Source: Idiomarina piscisalsi (GTDB lineage: Bacteria > Pseudomonadota > Gammaproteobacteria > Enterobacterales > Alteromonadaceae). From it: 64,000 nucleotides of DNA. The position numbers and the translations under genes were made by a program. Below the pieces are notes generated by a model. That model did not search any database, was not told where the DNA came from, and saw only the letters and a list, made by a program, of their open reading frames with translations. The stretch lies in NCBI RefSeq assembly GCF_002211765.1, contig NZ_CP022133.1, positions 186,001 to 250,000 of the forward strand. Direction: 5' to 3'. Each line of letters begins with the position of its first letter. Position 1 is the stretch's first letter. Below are positions 36,153 to 45,786 of the stretch, piece by piece.

Positions 36153-36647
36153 ATGCGTTTTATAACCTATAGTGCGGTTTTATTGTTTGGTCTGGTGCTG
36201 ACTGGCTGCGCGTCACCCACCTCTTCCATCCTAATTGGAGACGCTCGGTCGGAAATACCGGTAGCACAAGTAAAAGTTTACTTAGAGGCGCCGAAAAGCT
36301 ATGAAGAAATAGCCTTAATTGAAGCAAGCAGTGATGCCTCCTGGAGCTTTGGTGAACAAGCGAAAATGGACGCCGTATTGAAGCGACTGAAACAGGAAGC
36401 GGCTAAAGTGGGGGCTAATGGCGTCTTACTGCAAAAAACCGGTGATAAGCAAGGAGAGTCAGTTTATGTCGGGGCTGGCTCCGGTGGCTATTCTGGTAAT
36501 GTTGGCTTTGGGGTCAGTGTCGGTAAAGCCTTCGGTTTGACTGATAAAACGGGGGAAGGCATCGCCATTTATGTAAAATCAGACAATGGCGATGCGGCAT
36601 CAGAGAACGACTCTTCAGAAATTAAGGAACCTCTTAAGGAACTTTAG
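36153..36647 (+). CDS. small lipoprotein, DUF4156-like
   Basis: The 164-residue protein has a lipoprotein signal with lipobox LTGC (Cys18), then a compact domain with YLEAPKSYEEIALIEASS, AVLKRLKQEAAKVGANGVLL and a Gly-rich stretch GAGSGGYSGNVGFGVSVG. This pattern is common to small envelope lipoproteins (DUF4156 or YbjQ-like type). AAAGGAAG before the ATG at 36153 settles the start, shortening the ORF by 61 residues. It overlaps the next convergent gene by 14 bases. Confidence 0.75.
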   Translation: MRFITYSAVLLFGLVLTGCASPTSSILIGDARSEIPVAQVKVYLEAPKSYEEIALIEASSDASWSFGEQAKMDAVLKRLKQEAAKVGANGVLLQKTGDKQGESVYVGAGSGGYSGNVGFGVSVGKAFGLTDKTGEGIAIYVKSDNGDAASENDSSEIKEPLKEL

Positions 36648-37065
36648 TCGCGTTCCAGTTAACCGCTTGCCAACGGTCATCGCGTTGAATCAAAACACCG
36701 GTATTATAAAAATATTGAGTGACTTTACCTTCCTCTTCAGCGGTTAAGGTAAAGTTGAATACCACGGTGTCACCAAACTGCTTTACTTCGATATCCTCAG
36801 CGCCATACCAGACAGTAACGTTGTCTGGATCTTTGGGTTTAGTGTCTTTCATACCCGACATTAGGTGCGCTTTACCAAAACGTTCACCGCTGGAACTGGT
36901 ATAGGTCAGTTCTTCCGCCCAGAAGCGGTCATGCGCTTTAGGTGAACCAATGCTGGCCCCGTATAAAAAGGCTTCTACGGCTTTGGTTGTTGCTTCTTCA
37001 ACGCTTTCTTGTGCGGAGCACGCCGCACTGAACAAAACGGCGATGGTAAATAATAAGTAGCGCAT
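36634..37065 (-). CDS. NTF2-like (SnoaL/DUF4440-type) lipoprotein
   Basis: The 143-residue protein has a short signal with lipobox SAAC (Cys16) and an NTF2-like fold opening with [36 protein letters not shown] and closing with [22 protein letters not shown] before the ATG at 37065 fixes the start. No catalytic residues can be named. It resembles the NTF2-like protein at 26793 only in fold. Confidence 0.72.
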   Translation of the reverse strand: MRYLLFTIAVLFSAACSAQESVEEATTKAVEAFLYGASIGSPKAHDRFWAEELTYTSSSGERFGKAHLMSGMKDTKPKDPDNVTVWYGAEDIEVKQFGDTVVFNFTLTAEEEGKVTQYFYNTGVLIQRDDRWQAVNWNATKVP

Positions 37066-37144
37066 TGTCGTTATTCCTTTCGGTTGTTTTTCGGTATGCT
37101 GTAAGCATATGGCAAGCAATGAAGCACGGCAAACAGGTTTACAA

Positions 37145-37567
37145 ATGCTTATCAAACAAACGGAACTGCAACTGGCGCCTCATCCACGAGGCTTTCACCT
37201 TATTACTGATGATATTGAACGGGCTTTGGTCGACATGGGACGACTGTCGACTGGACTATTACATGTGTTTATTCGGCACACATCGGCATCGTTGACCATT
37301 AATGAAAATGCAGACCCGACGGTTCGTCAGGACTTTGAAAGCCATTTTAATGAAATGGTGCCGGAAAATGCGCCTTATTACCGACATACGTTTGAAGGCC
37401 CAGACGATATGCCTGCACACTTAAAGTCGAGCATCTTAGGGAGTAGCTTAACCCTGCCGGTGACTAATGGACGCTTAAATTTAGGCACTTGGCAGGGAGT
37501 CTATCTTTGCGAACATAGAGATCACGGCGGTACCCGCACCTTAATTCTAACTCTGCAAGGCGAGTGA
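37145..37567 (+). CDS. yjbQ: YjbQ family (UPF0047) protein
   Basis: The 140-residue protein aligns end to end with Yjb[59 protein letters not shown] and [18 protein letters not shown]. Some members have weak thiamine phosphate synthase activity, and a conserved His/Asp cluster is present. I chose ATG 37145 because it matches the usual N-terminus; an ATG at 37109 is also open. The acetyltransferase gene begins two bases after its stop. Confidence 0.9.
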   Translation: MLIKQTELQLAPHPRGFHLITDDIERALVDMGRLSTGLLHVFIRHTSASLTINENADPTVRQDFESHFNEMVPENAPYYRHTFEGPDDMPAHLKSSILGSSLTLPVTNGRLNLGTWQGVYLCEHRDHGGTRTLILTLQGE

Positions 37568-37569
37568 GC

Positions 37570-38016
37570 ATGCTACAACGAGCAACAATAGATGAACTCA
37601 AAGAAGCACTGACTTGGCCGGACAATGCGGCGGAGTTTCGACTCTGGTTTGGTGAAAAAGTACCTTATGGCAGTTCAGCTGAGGCTATTTGGGAACAAAT
37701 TAAAGCGGAAGAGCGCGGTACTTTTAGCTTTTATCGGGGCGGAACGCTTATCGGTTTTGCACAAGCCTACCAAAAAGTCGAAAACGGTATACACATCGCA
37801 TGCCTCATTGTGAACTCTGCAGTTCGTGGTCAGGGGCTGGGCAGAAAATTTGTCGAAGCACTGCTGGAAAATGCATGGTCACAGGAAGAAACTCAGTTTA
37901 TTACGTTGAATGTGTACCCGGAAAACGAGCCTGCCCGGCGGTTATACAACAGTCTTGGCTTTGATGAAGTTGGCGAAAACCAAGGTATGGTTGCAATGCG
38001 ACTGGAGTCGCAATAA
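37570..38016 (+). CDS. GNAT-family N-acetyltransferase
   Basis: The 148-residue protein has a GNAT fold with the acetyl-CoA motif VNSAVRGQGLGRKFVEALL (about 74-92) and ENEPARRLYNSLGFDEVG (about 118-135). Its substrate cannot be told. It directly follows yjbQ, with a GTG (37564) overlapping the yjbQ stop as an alternative start, so both are cotranscribed. Confidence 0.85.
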   Translation: MLQRATIDELKEALTWPDNAAEFRLWFGEKVPYGSSAEAIWEQIKAEERGTFSFYRGGTLIGFAQAYQKVENGIHIACLIVNSAVRGQGLGRKFVEALLENAWSQEETQFITLNVYPENEPARRLYNSLGFDEVGENQGMVAMRLESQ

Positions 38017-38085
38017 TTCAGCAGGTTTAAGCTGTTTTTACGGTAAACTGATGCGAAACAATACATAAACCCTAACGGACTCTCC

Positions 38086-38982
38086 ATGACAGAAAACGAA
38101 CTTCGCCGGCGTCGTCTTATTTCCGCCAAGCAGTCAGAAGAATCTATAGCAAAGATAGAGGGGCAAGGCTCCTACAAATTGGCCTTTGCTGACCATGACT
38201 TTTTGTTGAGTGATGACTTACGAGCCGTGCGCCTTCAGCTGGAGTATTTAAAGCCGCAGCTGACGCTGGAAAAGCACAATGTCGATGCCACTATTGTGGT
38301 GTTTGGCAGTGCACGGTTTTTGCCGCCCGAGCAGGCACAGCATGATGTTGGTGTCGCTGAACAAGCGTTGGAGAAAGATCCGGACAACGACACGTTGATG
38401 GGAAACCTGAAGCGAGCGAAAAGAGCACTGAAAAACAGTGCCTATTATCAACAAGCAATGGATTTTGCACGCATCGCCACTGAACATAATCTCTGTCATG
38501 ATGATGAAAACCTAATGATTGTCAGTGGGGGCGGTCCGGGCATTATGGAGGCAGCAAACAGGGGAGCCATGGAGGCAGGAGGACACAGTATTGGCTTGAA
38601 TATCGTGCTACCTCATGAGCAGCGACCGAACCCGTATATAACGCCTGAGTATTGCTTTCAGTTTCATTATTTTGCTATTCGTAAAATGCATTTTTTGCAA
38701 CGAGCCCGTGCCCTGGTCGCTTTCCCCGGTGGCTTTGGTACATTGGATGAACTGTTTGAGACGTTAACATTGGTGCAAACGAAAAAGTCCGAACCTGTAC
38801 CTATTGTGCTCGTTGGAAAAGAGTTTTGGCAGCGGCTAATTGACTTTGATTTACTCGTTGAAGAAGGCACTATCTCCGAGCATGACTTGGCTTTATTTGA
38901 AATTGTCGATACCGCTGAAGAAGCCTGGCAGGCCATTTGCCACTGTTATGATTTAAAAAATGGCTCACGCCATATCCGCTAA
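38086..38982 (+). CDS. LOG-family (TIGR00730) nucleotide phosphoribohydrolase-like protein
   Basis: The 298-residue Rossmann-fold protein has GGGPGIMEAANRGAMEAGG and PGGFGTLDELFETLTLVQ, the two motifs of the LOG/lysine-decarboxylase-like family. Those enzymes release ribose 5-phosphate from nucleoside monophosphates. An N-terminal helical extension (about 1-75) and an insert with EKDPDNDTLMGNLKRAKRALK distinguish it from the short form. Its end overlaps the convergent ABC permease gene by 18 bases. Confidence 0.85.
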   Translation: MTENELRRRRLISAKQSEESIAKIEGQGSYKLAFADHDFLLSDDLRAVRLQLEYLKPQLTLEKHNVDATIVVFGSARFLPPEQAQHDVGVAEQALEKDPDNDTLMGNLKRAKRALKNSAYYQQAMDFARIATEHNLCHDDENLMIVSGGGPGIMEAANRGAMEAGGHSIGLNIVLPHEQRPNPYITPEYCFQFHYFAIRKMHFLQRARALVAFPGGFGTLDELFETLTLVQTKKSEPVPIVLVGKEFWQRLIDFDLLVEEGTISEHDLALFEIVDTAEEAWQAICHCYDLKNGSRHIR

Positions 38983-40080
38983 CCGCTCTCGGAAATGGCG
39001 CCATGATACCCAAAAGAACAAGGCGCCAATCCCCGCTAATGCCAACAATTGTGGCCAGACGATATCGACGCCCGCGCCACGGAACAAAATGCTTTGACCA
39101 AACTCAGTAAAATGAGATGTTGGAGCAAAATACATAACGGCCTGCACTACGGTTGGCATACTGTCGAATGGTGTCATGCCACCGGACAGTATTTGCATGG
39201 GCATAATAATGAGCAAAAATAACAAACCGAACTGTGGCATTGAACGAGCGTAAGTACCTAAAAAGATGCCGATGGATGTGGTCGCAAATAGATGCAATGC
39301 AGTGCCGAATAAAAAGAGGCCCAACGAACCACTCGTGGGTATTGCCAATGCTTGTTTTATCACCACGACTAAAGAAAAAGCGGATGCCACTAGGACTACT
39401 AACGCCATGGACCAAACTTTACTGACCATAATTTGAAAAGGCGTTACCGGCATCACCATAAGATGTTCGACGGTGCCATGTTCTCGCTCTTTGATTAATG
39501 CAGCGCCAGTTAAAATAATCGATAGCATGGTGATTTGGTTAATGAGTTCCATGACGGCACTAAACCAACCACTATCCAGCTCTGGGTTGAATTGGGCTCG
39601 CACAGCAATATCGATGGGCAGTTGAGCTGTTGATTGAGTAAACGTACTGACTTCCCGATTAATAATTGACTGAATGTATCCGTTACCAGTAAACGCCTGG
39701 CTCATTCGGGTCGCGTCGACAATAAGCTGAATTTGTGGTCGTTCGCCATTGAGTAAGTCTCTTTGCAGCCCCTCCGGAATATCCAGAATAAAGGTGTAAC
39801 GACCTTCGTCCATGAGCTGATCGGCTTGATCCGCCGAAACGGCTTCGGGTGGCAGAAAATAAGGCATTAAAAAGCTATTAATTAATTGGTTAGACAGCTG
39901 TGAGCGGTCATTGTCGATAACGGCTATGGGGGTCTTGTAAAGGGTTTGTGGTGTGGCTGATGCAGCGGTATAAACAAAGACGGTAAAAGCCAGCATAATA
40001 AATAAAAGCAGCATGGGATCGCGTGACAAACTCACTAACTCTTTTATGCCTAAATGCGACATGTTTTTGAGAGAACGCAT
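38965..40080 (-). CDS. yhhJ: ABC-2 type permease, YhhJ-like
   Basis: The 371-residue permease has an N-terminal helix, a large extracytoplasmic domain (about 45-175) and five C-terminal membrane helices with EREHGTVEHLMVMPVTPFQIMVSKVW and PMQILSGGMTPFDSMP, as in YhhJ/YadH-type ABC-2 proteins. Its ATG follows the stop of the rbbA-like gene without a gap (TAAATG). It should pair with the permease part of that protein in an export complex with the HlyD-type YhiI. Confidence 0.9.
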   Translation of the reverse strand: MRSLKNMSHLGIKELVSLSRDPMLLLFIMLAFTVFVYTAASATPQTLYKTPIAVIDNDRSQLSNQLINSFLMPYFLPPEAVSADQADQLMDEGRYTFILDIPEGLQRDLLNGERPQIQLIVDATRMSQAFTGNGYIQSIINREVSTFTQSTAQLPIDIAVRAQFNPELDSGWFSAVMELINQITMLSIILTGAALIKEREHGTVEHLMVMPVTPFQIMVSKVWSMALVVLVASAFSLVVVIKQALAIPTSGSLGLFLFGTALHLFATTSIGIFLGTYARSMPQFGLLFLLIIMPMQILSGGMTPFDSMPTVVQAVMYFAPTSHFTEFGQSILFRGAGVDIVWPQLLALAGIGALFFWVSWRHFRERLADMA

Positions 40081-42807
40081 TTATCGCTCCTGCTTTTTCA
40101 CTAAGCTAATGCCAACCGCTATAAAAATAATGGCAGCAATAATGAGACCGACCAACATGACGTGCAGCTCATTGAAGGATAAGGCTTTTGAGAAGACGCC
40201 GCGGCTGACAATCATGTAATAGGTCGTCGGATACACTTCCCCAATAATTTTCGCCAATCCTTCTAATGATGTGACCGGCGTTATCATGCCGGAAAACTGA
40301 GAGGCTGGAAGAATGGTGGCCAGAGCGGTGCCAAACAGCGCTGCAATTTGGCTGTTCAGGAAAGCGGACATAATAAGCCCCAATGCAGTGGCGCAAATGA
40401 CGTAGAAAAACGTGGCTAGGGTAAACGCCAGAAAACTGCCGGTCAGTTCGACCTTGAAAATAAATAAAGCCTGTCCAACCAGTATTAAGAAGTTAACCAT
40501 CGCAAGAACGACATAAGGCAGCTGTTTACCGAGGAAAAATTCACTTTTACGCGTTGGAGTGACATAAAAATTGGTGATGGAGCCTAACTCTTTTTCCCGA
40601 ACGACAGAGAGAGAAGTCAAAATAGATGGAAACAGCATTAACAGCAGAGGTATCACTGCCGGCACCATAGCCGGCAAGCTTTTAATATCAGGGTTGTAGC
40701 GGTATCTGGAAGCAATATCGATAGTGGTTGTTTGGGGAGTAGGGACACTCAGTTGCTGTTGTTGCTTCTGTAGCCAGTCTATATGCATACCCTGAATATA
40801 ACCCTGAGCAGTTTCTGCTCGCATAGGCATAGCGCCATCGACCCACGCACCAACAGTGACGTTATCGCCTCGTTGTATATTGCGGGCGAAGTTGTTGGGT
40901 ATTTCAATGGCCAGACTAATGTCGCCACTCTGCAGGCGGTCATCCACCTCTTCGTAGCTGCTTAAAGGCGGTTGCTCGTTAAAGTAGCGAGAGCCCGATA
41001 AGCTAAGAATGTAATCGCGACTGGTGCTGGTCTTGTCACGGTCAAGTACGGCAAAGTCAATTTCATCGACATCCATATTAATACCGTATCCCAGCACGAA
41101 CATCAGGATAACGCTACCGACTAAAGCCATGACAAGTCGAACGGGGTCCCGGAACAACTCTAATGTTTCGCGGTGACTGATGCTAAGCAGTCGTCTTACA
41201 CTAAAGCCGTGACTTAGCTGAAGGTCACTATGAGTTTGTCGCCTTAGCGTCGGCTCTTCACGGCTATTATCGGGTTGCCCTGATGCCGCCTCTAAATAGT
41301 CAACAAAAGCGTCCTCAAGAGAGTTTTTGTTACAGCTCTGGATAATGCCGTTAGGTGTGTCGGTGACTAACACCTTTCCTGCGTGCATGAGTGACACTCT
41401 GTCACACCGTTCCGCCTCATTCATAAAGTGAGTGGATATAAAGATAGTGACGCCGTGCTCGCGGGAAAGTCTCAATAAAATATGCCAGAAACTATCGCGG
41501 GCGACAGGGTCGACACCGGAGGTTGGCTCGTCCAGAATCAGTATTTCTGGCTCATGAATCATGGCGACAGCCAGTGATAAGCGCTGGCGCTCACCAATGG
41601 GTAACTGCTTGGGGAGCTGCTGGAATAGCCGTTGTAAATCGAATTGCTCCGCTATCGCCTCTATTCGCTCGTCAATGTTCTCTTTAGGAATATCAAATAG
41701 CTGAGCGTGCAATTTAAGATTTTGATAGACCGTAAGCTCACTATATAGGGAAAAGCTTTGAGCCATATAGCCAACGCGCTTACGAGTTTCTAAGGAGTGA
41801 CTGTCAATGGGCTCATCGAAAAGCCAGGCTTTACCTGAGCTGGCTGTTAGCAGCCCGGTCAGCATTTTCATTGTTGTTGTTTTACCGCATCCATTCGACC
41901 CTAAAAAGCCGAAAATCTCACCTTTCTGAATACGAAAGCTGGCCTTATCAACGGCGGTAAAATCGCCAAAACGCATGGTCAGCTCTTTTGCCTCTATCGC
42001 TGTAGGGTTGTCTTTGTCGAACTGATGCGGCCGGCTCGTAAAAGGCTCTATAGATTGAGCACCAAGCAGTGATACGAAAGCGTGCTCTAAAGAAGACGTT
42101 GAGGTCTGAGTTAAAAGTTGGGTGGGAGATCCTGATGCGAGCACCTCACCGTTATTCATGGTCGCTAACCAATCAAAGCGTTTGGCTTCATCCATATAAG
42201 CCGTTGCCACCAGCACGCTCATGTCCGGGTGTTGTTGTCTAATGTCGTCGATAAGCTGCCAAAACTGACGGCGAGACAAAGGGTCAACTCCGGTTGTCGG
42301 CTCATCCAATATCAGCAGTTCTGGCTCATGAATCAATGCGCAACATAACCCCAGTTTTTGCTTCATTCCGCCTGAAAGCTTTGCGCTGGGGCGGTCTTTA
42401 AACTCCCACAGACGGGTCGCTTTTAATAAGCGAAAAACGTGTTGTTCGCGCTGTTGGCCCTTTAGTCCAAAAAGCTGCGCAAAAAAGCTGAGGTTTTCTT
42501 CCACTGACAGTGTAGGGTAGAGGTTTTTCCCCAACCCTTGCGGCATATAAGCAACACGGCGATATAGCCGCTTGCGTTGACGAGATTTACTCAGATCTTC
42601 GCCTAATACAAACAGCTGGCCTGACTGTAACGCTCTAGCGCCGGAGATCAGGGACAGTAACGTTGATTTACCAACGCCATCAGGACCAATGACACCGCAC
42701 AACTTTCCTCGAGGGACAGCCAAAGATACAGAGCGCAGTGCTGGTTGCTTGCTGTAGTGATAGTTGAGCTCATTTAGAGAGACAACAACGTCATTCTCTT
42801 GGGTCAT
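40081..42807 (-). CDS. rbbA: ABC transporter with two ATPase domains fused to a permease (RbbA/YhiH-like)
   Basis: The 908-residue product has two ATPase domains (Walker A GPDGVGKSTLL near residue 40, signature LSGGMKQKLGL; second Walker A GSNGCGKTTTM near 305, with signature-region PIGERQRLSLAVAM) and a C-terminal ABC-2 permease (about 540-905) with VREKELGSITNFYVTPT. This is the RbbA/YhiH layout. E. coli RbbA was described as a ribosome-bound ATPase, yet the gene order yhiI-rbbA-yhhJ indicates a membrane exporter. The second signature has IGER in place of the usual LSGG. It overlaps the yhiI gene by four bases. Confidence 0.9.
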   Translation of the reverse strand: MTQENDVVVSLNELNYHYSKQPALRSVSLAVPRGKLCGVIGPDGVGKSTLLSLISGARALQSGQLFVLGEDLSKSRQRKRLYRRVAYMPQGLGKNLYPTLSVEENLSFFAQLFGLKGQQREQHVFRLLKATRLWEFKDRPSAKLSGGMKQKLGLCCALIHEPELLILDEPTTGVDPLSRRQFWQLIDDIRQQHPDMSVLVATAYMDEAKRFDWLATMNNGEVLASGSPTQLLTQTSTSSLEHAFVSLLGAQSIEPFTSRPHQFDKDNPTAIEAKELTMRFGDFTAVDKASFRIQKGEIFGFLGSNGCGKTTTMKMLTGLLTASSGKAWLFDEPIDSHSLETRKRVGYMAQSFSLYSELTVYQNLKLHAQLFDIPKENIDERIEAIAEQFDLQRLFQQLPKQLPIGERQRLSLAVAMIHEPEILILDEPTSGVDPVARDSFWHILLRLSREHGVTIFISTHFMNEAERCDRVSLMHAGKVLVTDTPNGIIQSCNKNSLEDAFVDYLEAASGQPDNSREEPTLRRQTHSDLQLSHGFSVRRLLSISHRETLELFRDPVRLVMALVGSVILMFVLGYGINMDVDEIDFAVLDRDKTSTSRDYILSLSGSRYFNEQPPLSSYEEVDDRLQSGDISLAIEIPNNFARNIQRGDNVTVGAWVDGAMPMRAETAQGYIQGMHIDWLQKQQQQLSVPTPQTTTIDIASRYRYNPDIKSLPAMVPAVIPLLLMLFPSILTSLSVVREKELGSITNFYVTPTRKSEFFLGKQLPYVVLAMVNFLILVGQALFIFKVELTGSFLAFTLATFFYVICATALGLIMSAFLNSQIAALFGTALATILPASQFSGMITPVTSLEGLAKIIGEVYPTTYYMIVSRGVFSKALSFNELHVMLVGLIIAAIIFIAVGISLVKKQER

Positions 42808-43862
42808 TCATTGAGCTCCGACTTGAGCTCTTCGGGCCAAGCTTCTTGCTCATCAAGCTTCACGTAGGCAACGCCAGGTAGTCCCGTTTTTACACGTTCA
42901 AGATGCTTCTCTAAGAGTGCTTTGTCGATGCTGGCACGAACCCGAAACATGAGTTTTTCTCGTTCTTCCTGGGTTTCAACCGTTTTGGGTGTGAACTGTG
43001 CGATATCCGATATAAAGCTGATACTAGCGGGTATGCGATAGTTTGGCAGCGCATCTAACACAATGCGTGCTTCACTTCCTACTGATATCTTTCCAATAGC
43101 GCTGGTGGGGAGAAAGAACGTCATATAAACATCGCTCAAGTCCACCATGTTCACAACTCGACCTCCGTTGCCAATAACTTCCCCCGGCCGAGCAATAATG
43201 TATTGAATGCGGCCGTCGCGAGGCGCAAGAAGTGTGCTGTCATCTATTTGAGTTTGAATGCGTTCAATCGTTGCTCTGGCGGCTTCGGCACCGGACTTAG
43301 CTTCTTCATGTCTTGAAATCGCTGTCGCTATGGCTGCATCGGTTGCGGAAATCTGGGATTTAGCTGCGGTGACGGCCGACTCGGCGCTAATAACGGACGC
43401 TTTTGCATCATCAAGATCTTGTACTGACATCGAGCCCGTTTGAGATAGACTTTGAACTCGGGTGAGTCGCTTTTTAGCAAGCTCTAACTCAGCGTTGCGT
43501 TGTTTCAGTAACGCTTGCGCCGCGCTTTTTTCCGCTCGACGCTGCTCAATTTGACTTTCAGCTGTGTTAATTGCGCTCTTTGCTTGGTTAAATTGTGCCT
43601 GTGCTTGGTGAAGTTCGGCTTCGAGCGTCGTGGTATCAATGCTCGCAAGCTTGCTTCCGGTAAGCACGAAGTCACCTTCCGCCACCGACAGGGTAGCGAG
43701 TCGCCCGGCAACTTTAGTGGCAACATTAATTTCAGCGGCTTCGATTCTCCCGTTGCCACTGACAATTCCCTCATAGCCTTCGTTTTCCTTGTTAACACCA
43801 AGGTAGACAAAAAAGCCAAGACCGATAATGACGACGATCCAAACAAGGTTTCTTTTATTCAT
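42804..43862 (-). CDS. yhiI: HlyD-family periplasmic adaptor, YhiI-like
   Basis: The 352-residue protein has one N-terminal membrane helix (about 5-22), a biotinyl-lipoyl-like half (VSGNGRIEAAEINVATKVAG), a long coiled-coil hairpin (about 80-205, rich in Ala, Gln and Glu) and the closing DSTLLAPRDGRIQYIIARPGEVI and beta-barrel region. It should join the RbbA/YhhJ inner-membrane complex to an outer-membrane channel. It is the first gene of the operon. A long inverted repeat lies 78-148 bp upstream. Confidence 0.92.
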   Translation of the reverse strand: MNKRNLVWIVVIIGLGFFVYLGVNKENEGYEGIVSGNGRIEAAEINVATKVAGRLATLSVAEGDFVLTGSKLASIDTTTLEAELHQAQAQFNQAKSAINTAESQIEQRRAEKSAAQALLKQRNAELELAKKRLTRVQSLSQTGSMSVQDLDDAKASVISAESAVTAAKSQISATDAAIATAISRHEEAKSGAEAARATIERIQTQIDDSTLLAPRDGRIQYIIARPGEVIGNGGRVVNMVDLSDVYMTFFLPTSAIGKISVGSEARIVLDALPNYRIPASISFISDIAQFTPKTVETQEEREKLMFRVRASIDKALLEKHLERVKTGLPGVAYVKLDEQEAWPEELKSELNE

Positions 43863-43939
43863 AGAGTCATCCCACCCTGGAGCCAGGAGGATAAGAACAG
43901 AAATACTGTGGTGGGTTTATTGGTTAAATGTCGATTCAT

Positions 43940-44010
43940 AAAGAGAGCCTTACATGGAAGTTGCCATTTATAGTTTTAGCATTAAACGACATAAATGTAA
44001 GGCTCTCTTT
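43940..44010. repeat. 16-bp perfect inverted repeat with 39-bp spacer
   Basis: AAAGAGAGCCTTACAT at 43940-43955 is repeated in exact inversion as ATGTAAGGCTCTCTTT at 43995-44010. The arms enclose 39 AT-rich bases. The element lies in the 181-bp gap between pgsW and yhiI, both on the minus strand. It could be a terminator for the pgs genes, a regulator site of yhiI, or the remains of a small mobile repeat. A weaker 6-bp hairpin (44024-44041) adjoins the pgsW stop. Confidence 0.85.
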
Positions 44011-44043
44011 TAGAGAAGAGAAGCTACCTTATAAGAGGTAGTG

Positions 44044-45195
44044 TTAAACCATCGGTTTTGTGCCTTTCCCGCTATGACCAGAGCGCTGCCATAAACTGGT
44101 AATACGTGCAGAGCGGACGATAAGCCAGGTAAGCCCAAACAAGCCGACAGCTAAGCCCAGTGCTAACCAGCGGTTGTAAGTCGTGGCTGAGTATATACCG
44201 CCATTCCCTACTGGTACTGCCTCTGGTGGCATTAACGGTAAGCCATGGCGTTCTGCCATGGTTTTAATGCCGATAAAGTGAATACCCGGAATGTCTTCCT
44301 GCAGGAAGTAGCCCATAACGGTCTCTACTGCAAAGGCACGTGCTGGTGCGTCTGTCTGTAAGCCAGATTTGAACATGTCATCAATGCCAGGGGGACCGAC
44401 AACCGTCGCGCCACCACCCACGTTGATGTAGGCAGTGTAATTTCGCTCGGCAGAGTACTCCCGAAAAATGGCAATCCTATCGGCGACCGCTTCTTGGTAG
44501 TTGGCAGGGTCAATGAATTTAACGTCAGCACGTTCAATTGAACGGCGAATGGATTGAATGCCTTCCTCAGGAATGCCAATGCCTCTATCTTCAATGCCGC
44601 CAATCGATGCATAATCGGCATGGAGCGAAATAACGCCCGCTTCACGAAGCTTTCGTTCCATATCCAGCCATAGAAAATTAGGCGTGTTAGCGCCCCACTG
44701 AGACGACGAGGCAGATGCAACAATAACGGCATTTGCTTCCATCGCCTCAAGTGCTGAGTAGACAGCCAAGTTGAGCGCTGGGAACGAGCCTGAAACTGTT
44801 ACGGCAACTAAATCGCCTTTTTTAACACCCGCTTCCGCTAATAATTTAACAGCAACTGCCGCCCAATTTGGGTTAATAGTGGTTTGTTTAGATTCTCGAC
44901 CGCCATGATTGGTTGTGACAATACTGTTCTCTAAACCGACCAAGCCCGATCGTTGAGGATCAAACTCAGGATTAATGGGGGCTATTTGAGCTCTCAGTGG
45001 TTGCAACACGTTCATGCCCTGGCGCATGATTTTCGCCGCATTTACCATGGTCGCGTAGTTGTCTTCCACAACTGGGTCGCGCTGCTTCATTTTTTCTGCC
45101 GCAATAACCACAATAATTGCGACGACAATTAAGAAAATGAGCCCCCAGGTCGGTACACCTGAAGAGCGCCAATAAATTTTAGTAAAACTACTCAT
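44044..45195 (-). CDS. pgsW: Poly-gamma-glutamate system protein (PgsW-like)
   Basis: The 383-residue protein has a membrane helix at each end (about 18-34 and 343-362) and a large extracytoplasmic part. I recognise it as the poly-gamma-glutamate system protein that accompanies PgsB and PgsC in many Gram-negatives. Conserved stretches include NPEFDPQRSGLVGLENSIVTT, KGDLVAVTVSGSFPALNLA and INVGGGATVVGPPG. Its exact role is not known. It follows pgsC by 15 bases, with CAGGAG before its ATG, and ends the operon. Confidence 0.83.
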   Translation of the reverse strand: MSSFTKIYWRSSGVPTWGLIFLIVVAIIVVIAAEKMKQRDPVVEDNYATMVNAAKIMRQGMNVLQPLRAQIAPINPEFDPQRSGLVGLENSIVTTNHGGRESKQTTINPNWAAVAVKLLAEAGVKKGDLVAVTVSGSFPALNLAVYSALEAMEANAVIVASASSSQWGANTPNFLWLDMERKLREAGVISLHADYASIGGIEDRGIGIPEEGIQSIRRSIERADVKFIDPANYQEAVADRIAIFREYSAERNYTAYINVGGGATVVGPPGIDDMFKSGLQTDAPARAFAVETVMGYFLQEDIPGIHFIGIKTMAERHGLPLMPPEAVPVGNGGIYSATTYNRWLALGLAVGLFGLTWLIVRSARITSLWQRSGHSGKGTKPMV

Positions 45196-45210
45196 TATAG
45201 GGTTCTCCTG

Positions 45211-45786
45211 TTACCAACCGGGCATTTGAAAAGCTTGACTCGCTTCATACATTTGCAAAGATTCAGGCATAATAACAATAAGCGCCAACCTCACTAACAC
45301 GGCGGTGACTGCTAGCCCACACAAGGTTTGCAGTACGCCTTGTCGTTCAAACCAAATAGCAATAAGCCCCGGGATAATATAGCCAATGATGCTGCTCTCC
45401 ATGACCGACATCATTACCGTCGACTCGAGAGCGCCAACTTGTGCTTGTGCATTGTCGCCGCCGGCTATCATTTGTAAGTCTGCCCAGTTCACTAAGTTGC
45501 CAATGAATAGGTCGAACAGGCCGGCGATTAAATAGCCGGTTAGAATCATAATAATGGTTTGGCGACGACCATAAATAATCGCAAAGCTCGCTATGACTTT
45601 AACAATCAAATAGGTAATCAGGGCGGCGAGTAATGTAATGGCCAGACTGAGTGGGTCGGTCAGTTGTAATGCAACATAACCCGGAACAACCAAACCTCCT
45701 GCGGCTAGCCCGAGAGTATGGGTAAGCAGCAAGGTAAAAAATAAGCCAACACCAATGGCAACAGCCAATATATTGAGCGCTATCAT
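45211..45786 (-). CDS. pgsC: Poly-gamma-glutamate biosynthesis membrane protein PgsC/CapC
   Basis: The 191-residue protein has five to six membrane segments and the family pattern GLAAGGLVVPGYVAL, YGRRQTIIMILTGYL and IIGYIIPGLIAIWFERQG. PgsC/CapC works with the ligase PgsB in making and exporting poly-gamma-glutamate. It overlaps pgsB by four bases (ATGA), so the two are translated together. Confidence 0.92.
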   Translation of the reverse strand: MIALNILAVAIGVGLFFTLLLTHTLGLAAGGLVVPGYVALQLTDPLSLAITLLAALITYLIVKVIASFAIIYGRRQTIIMILTGYLIAGLFDLFIGNLVNWADLQMIAGGDNAQAQVGALESTVMMSVMESSIIGYIIPGLIAIWFERQGVLQTLCGLAVTAVLVRLALIVIMPESLQMYEASQAFQMPGW

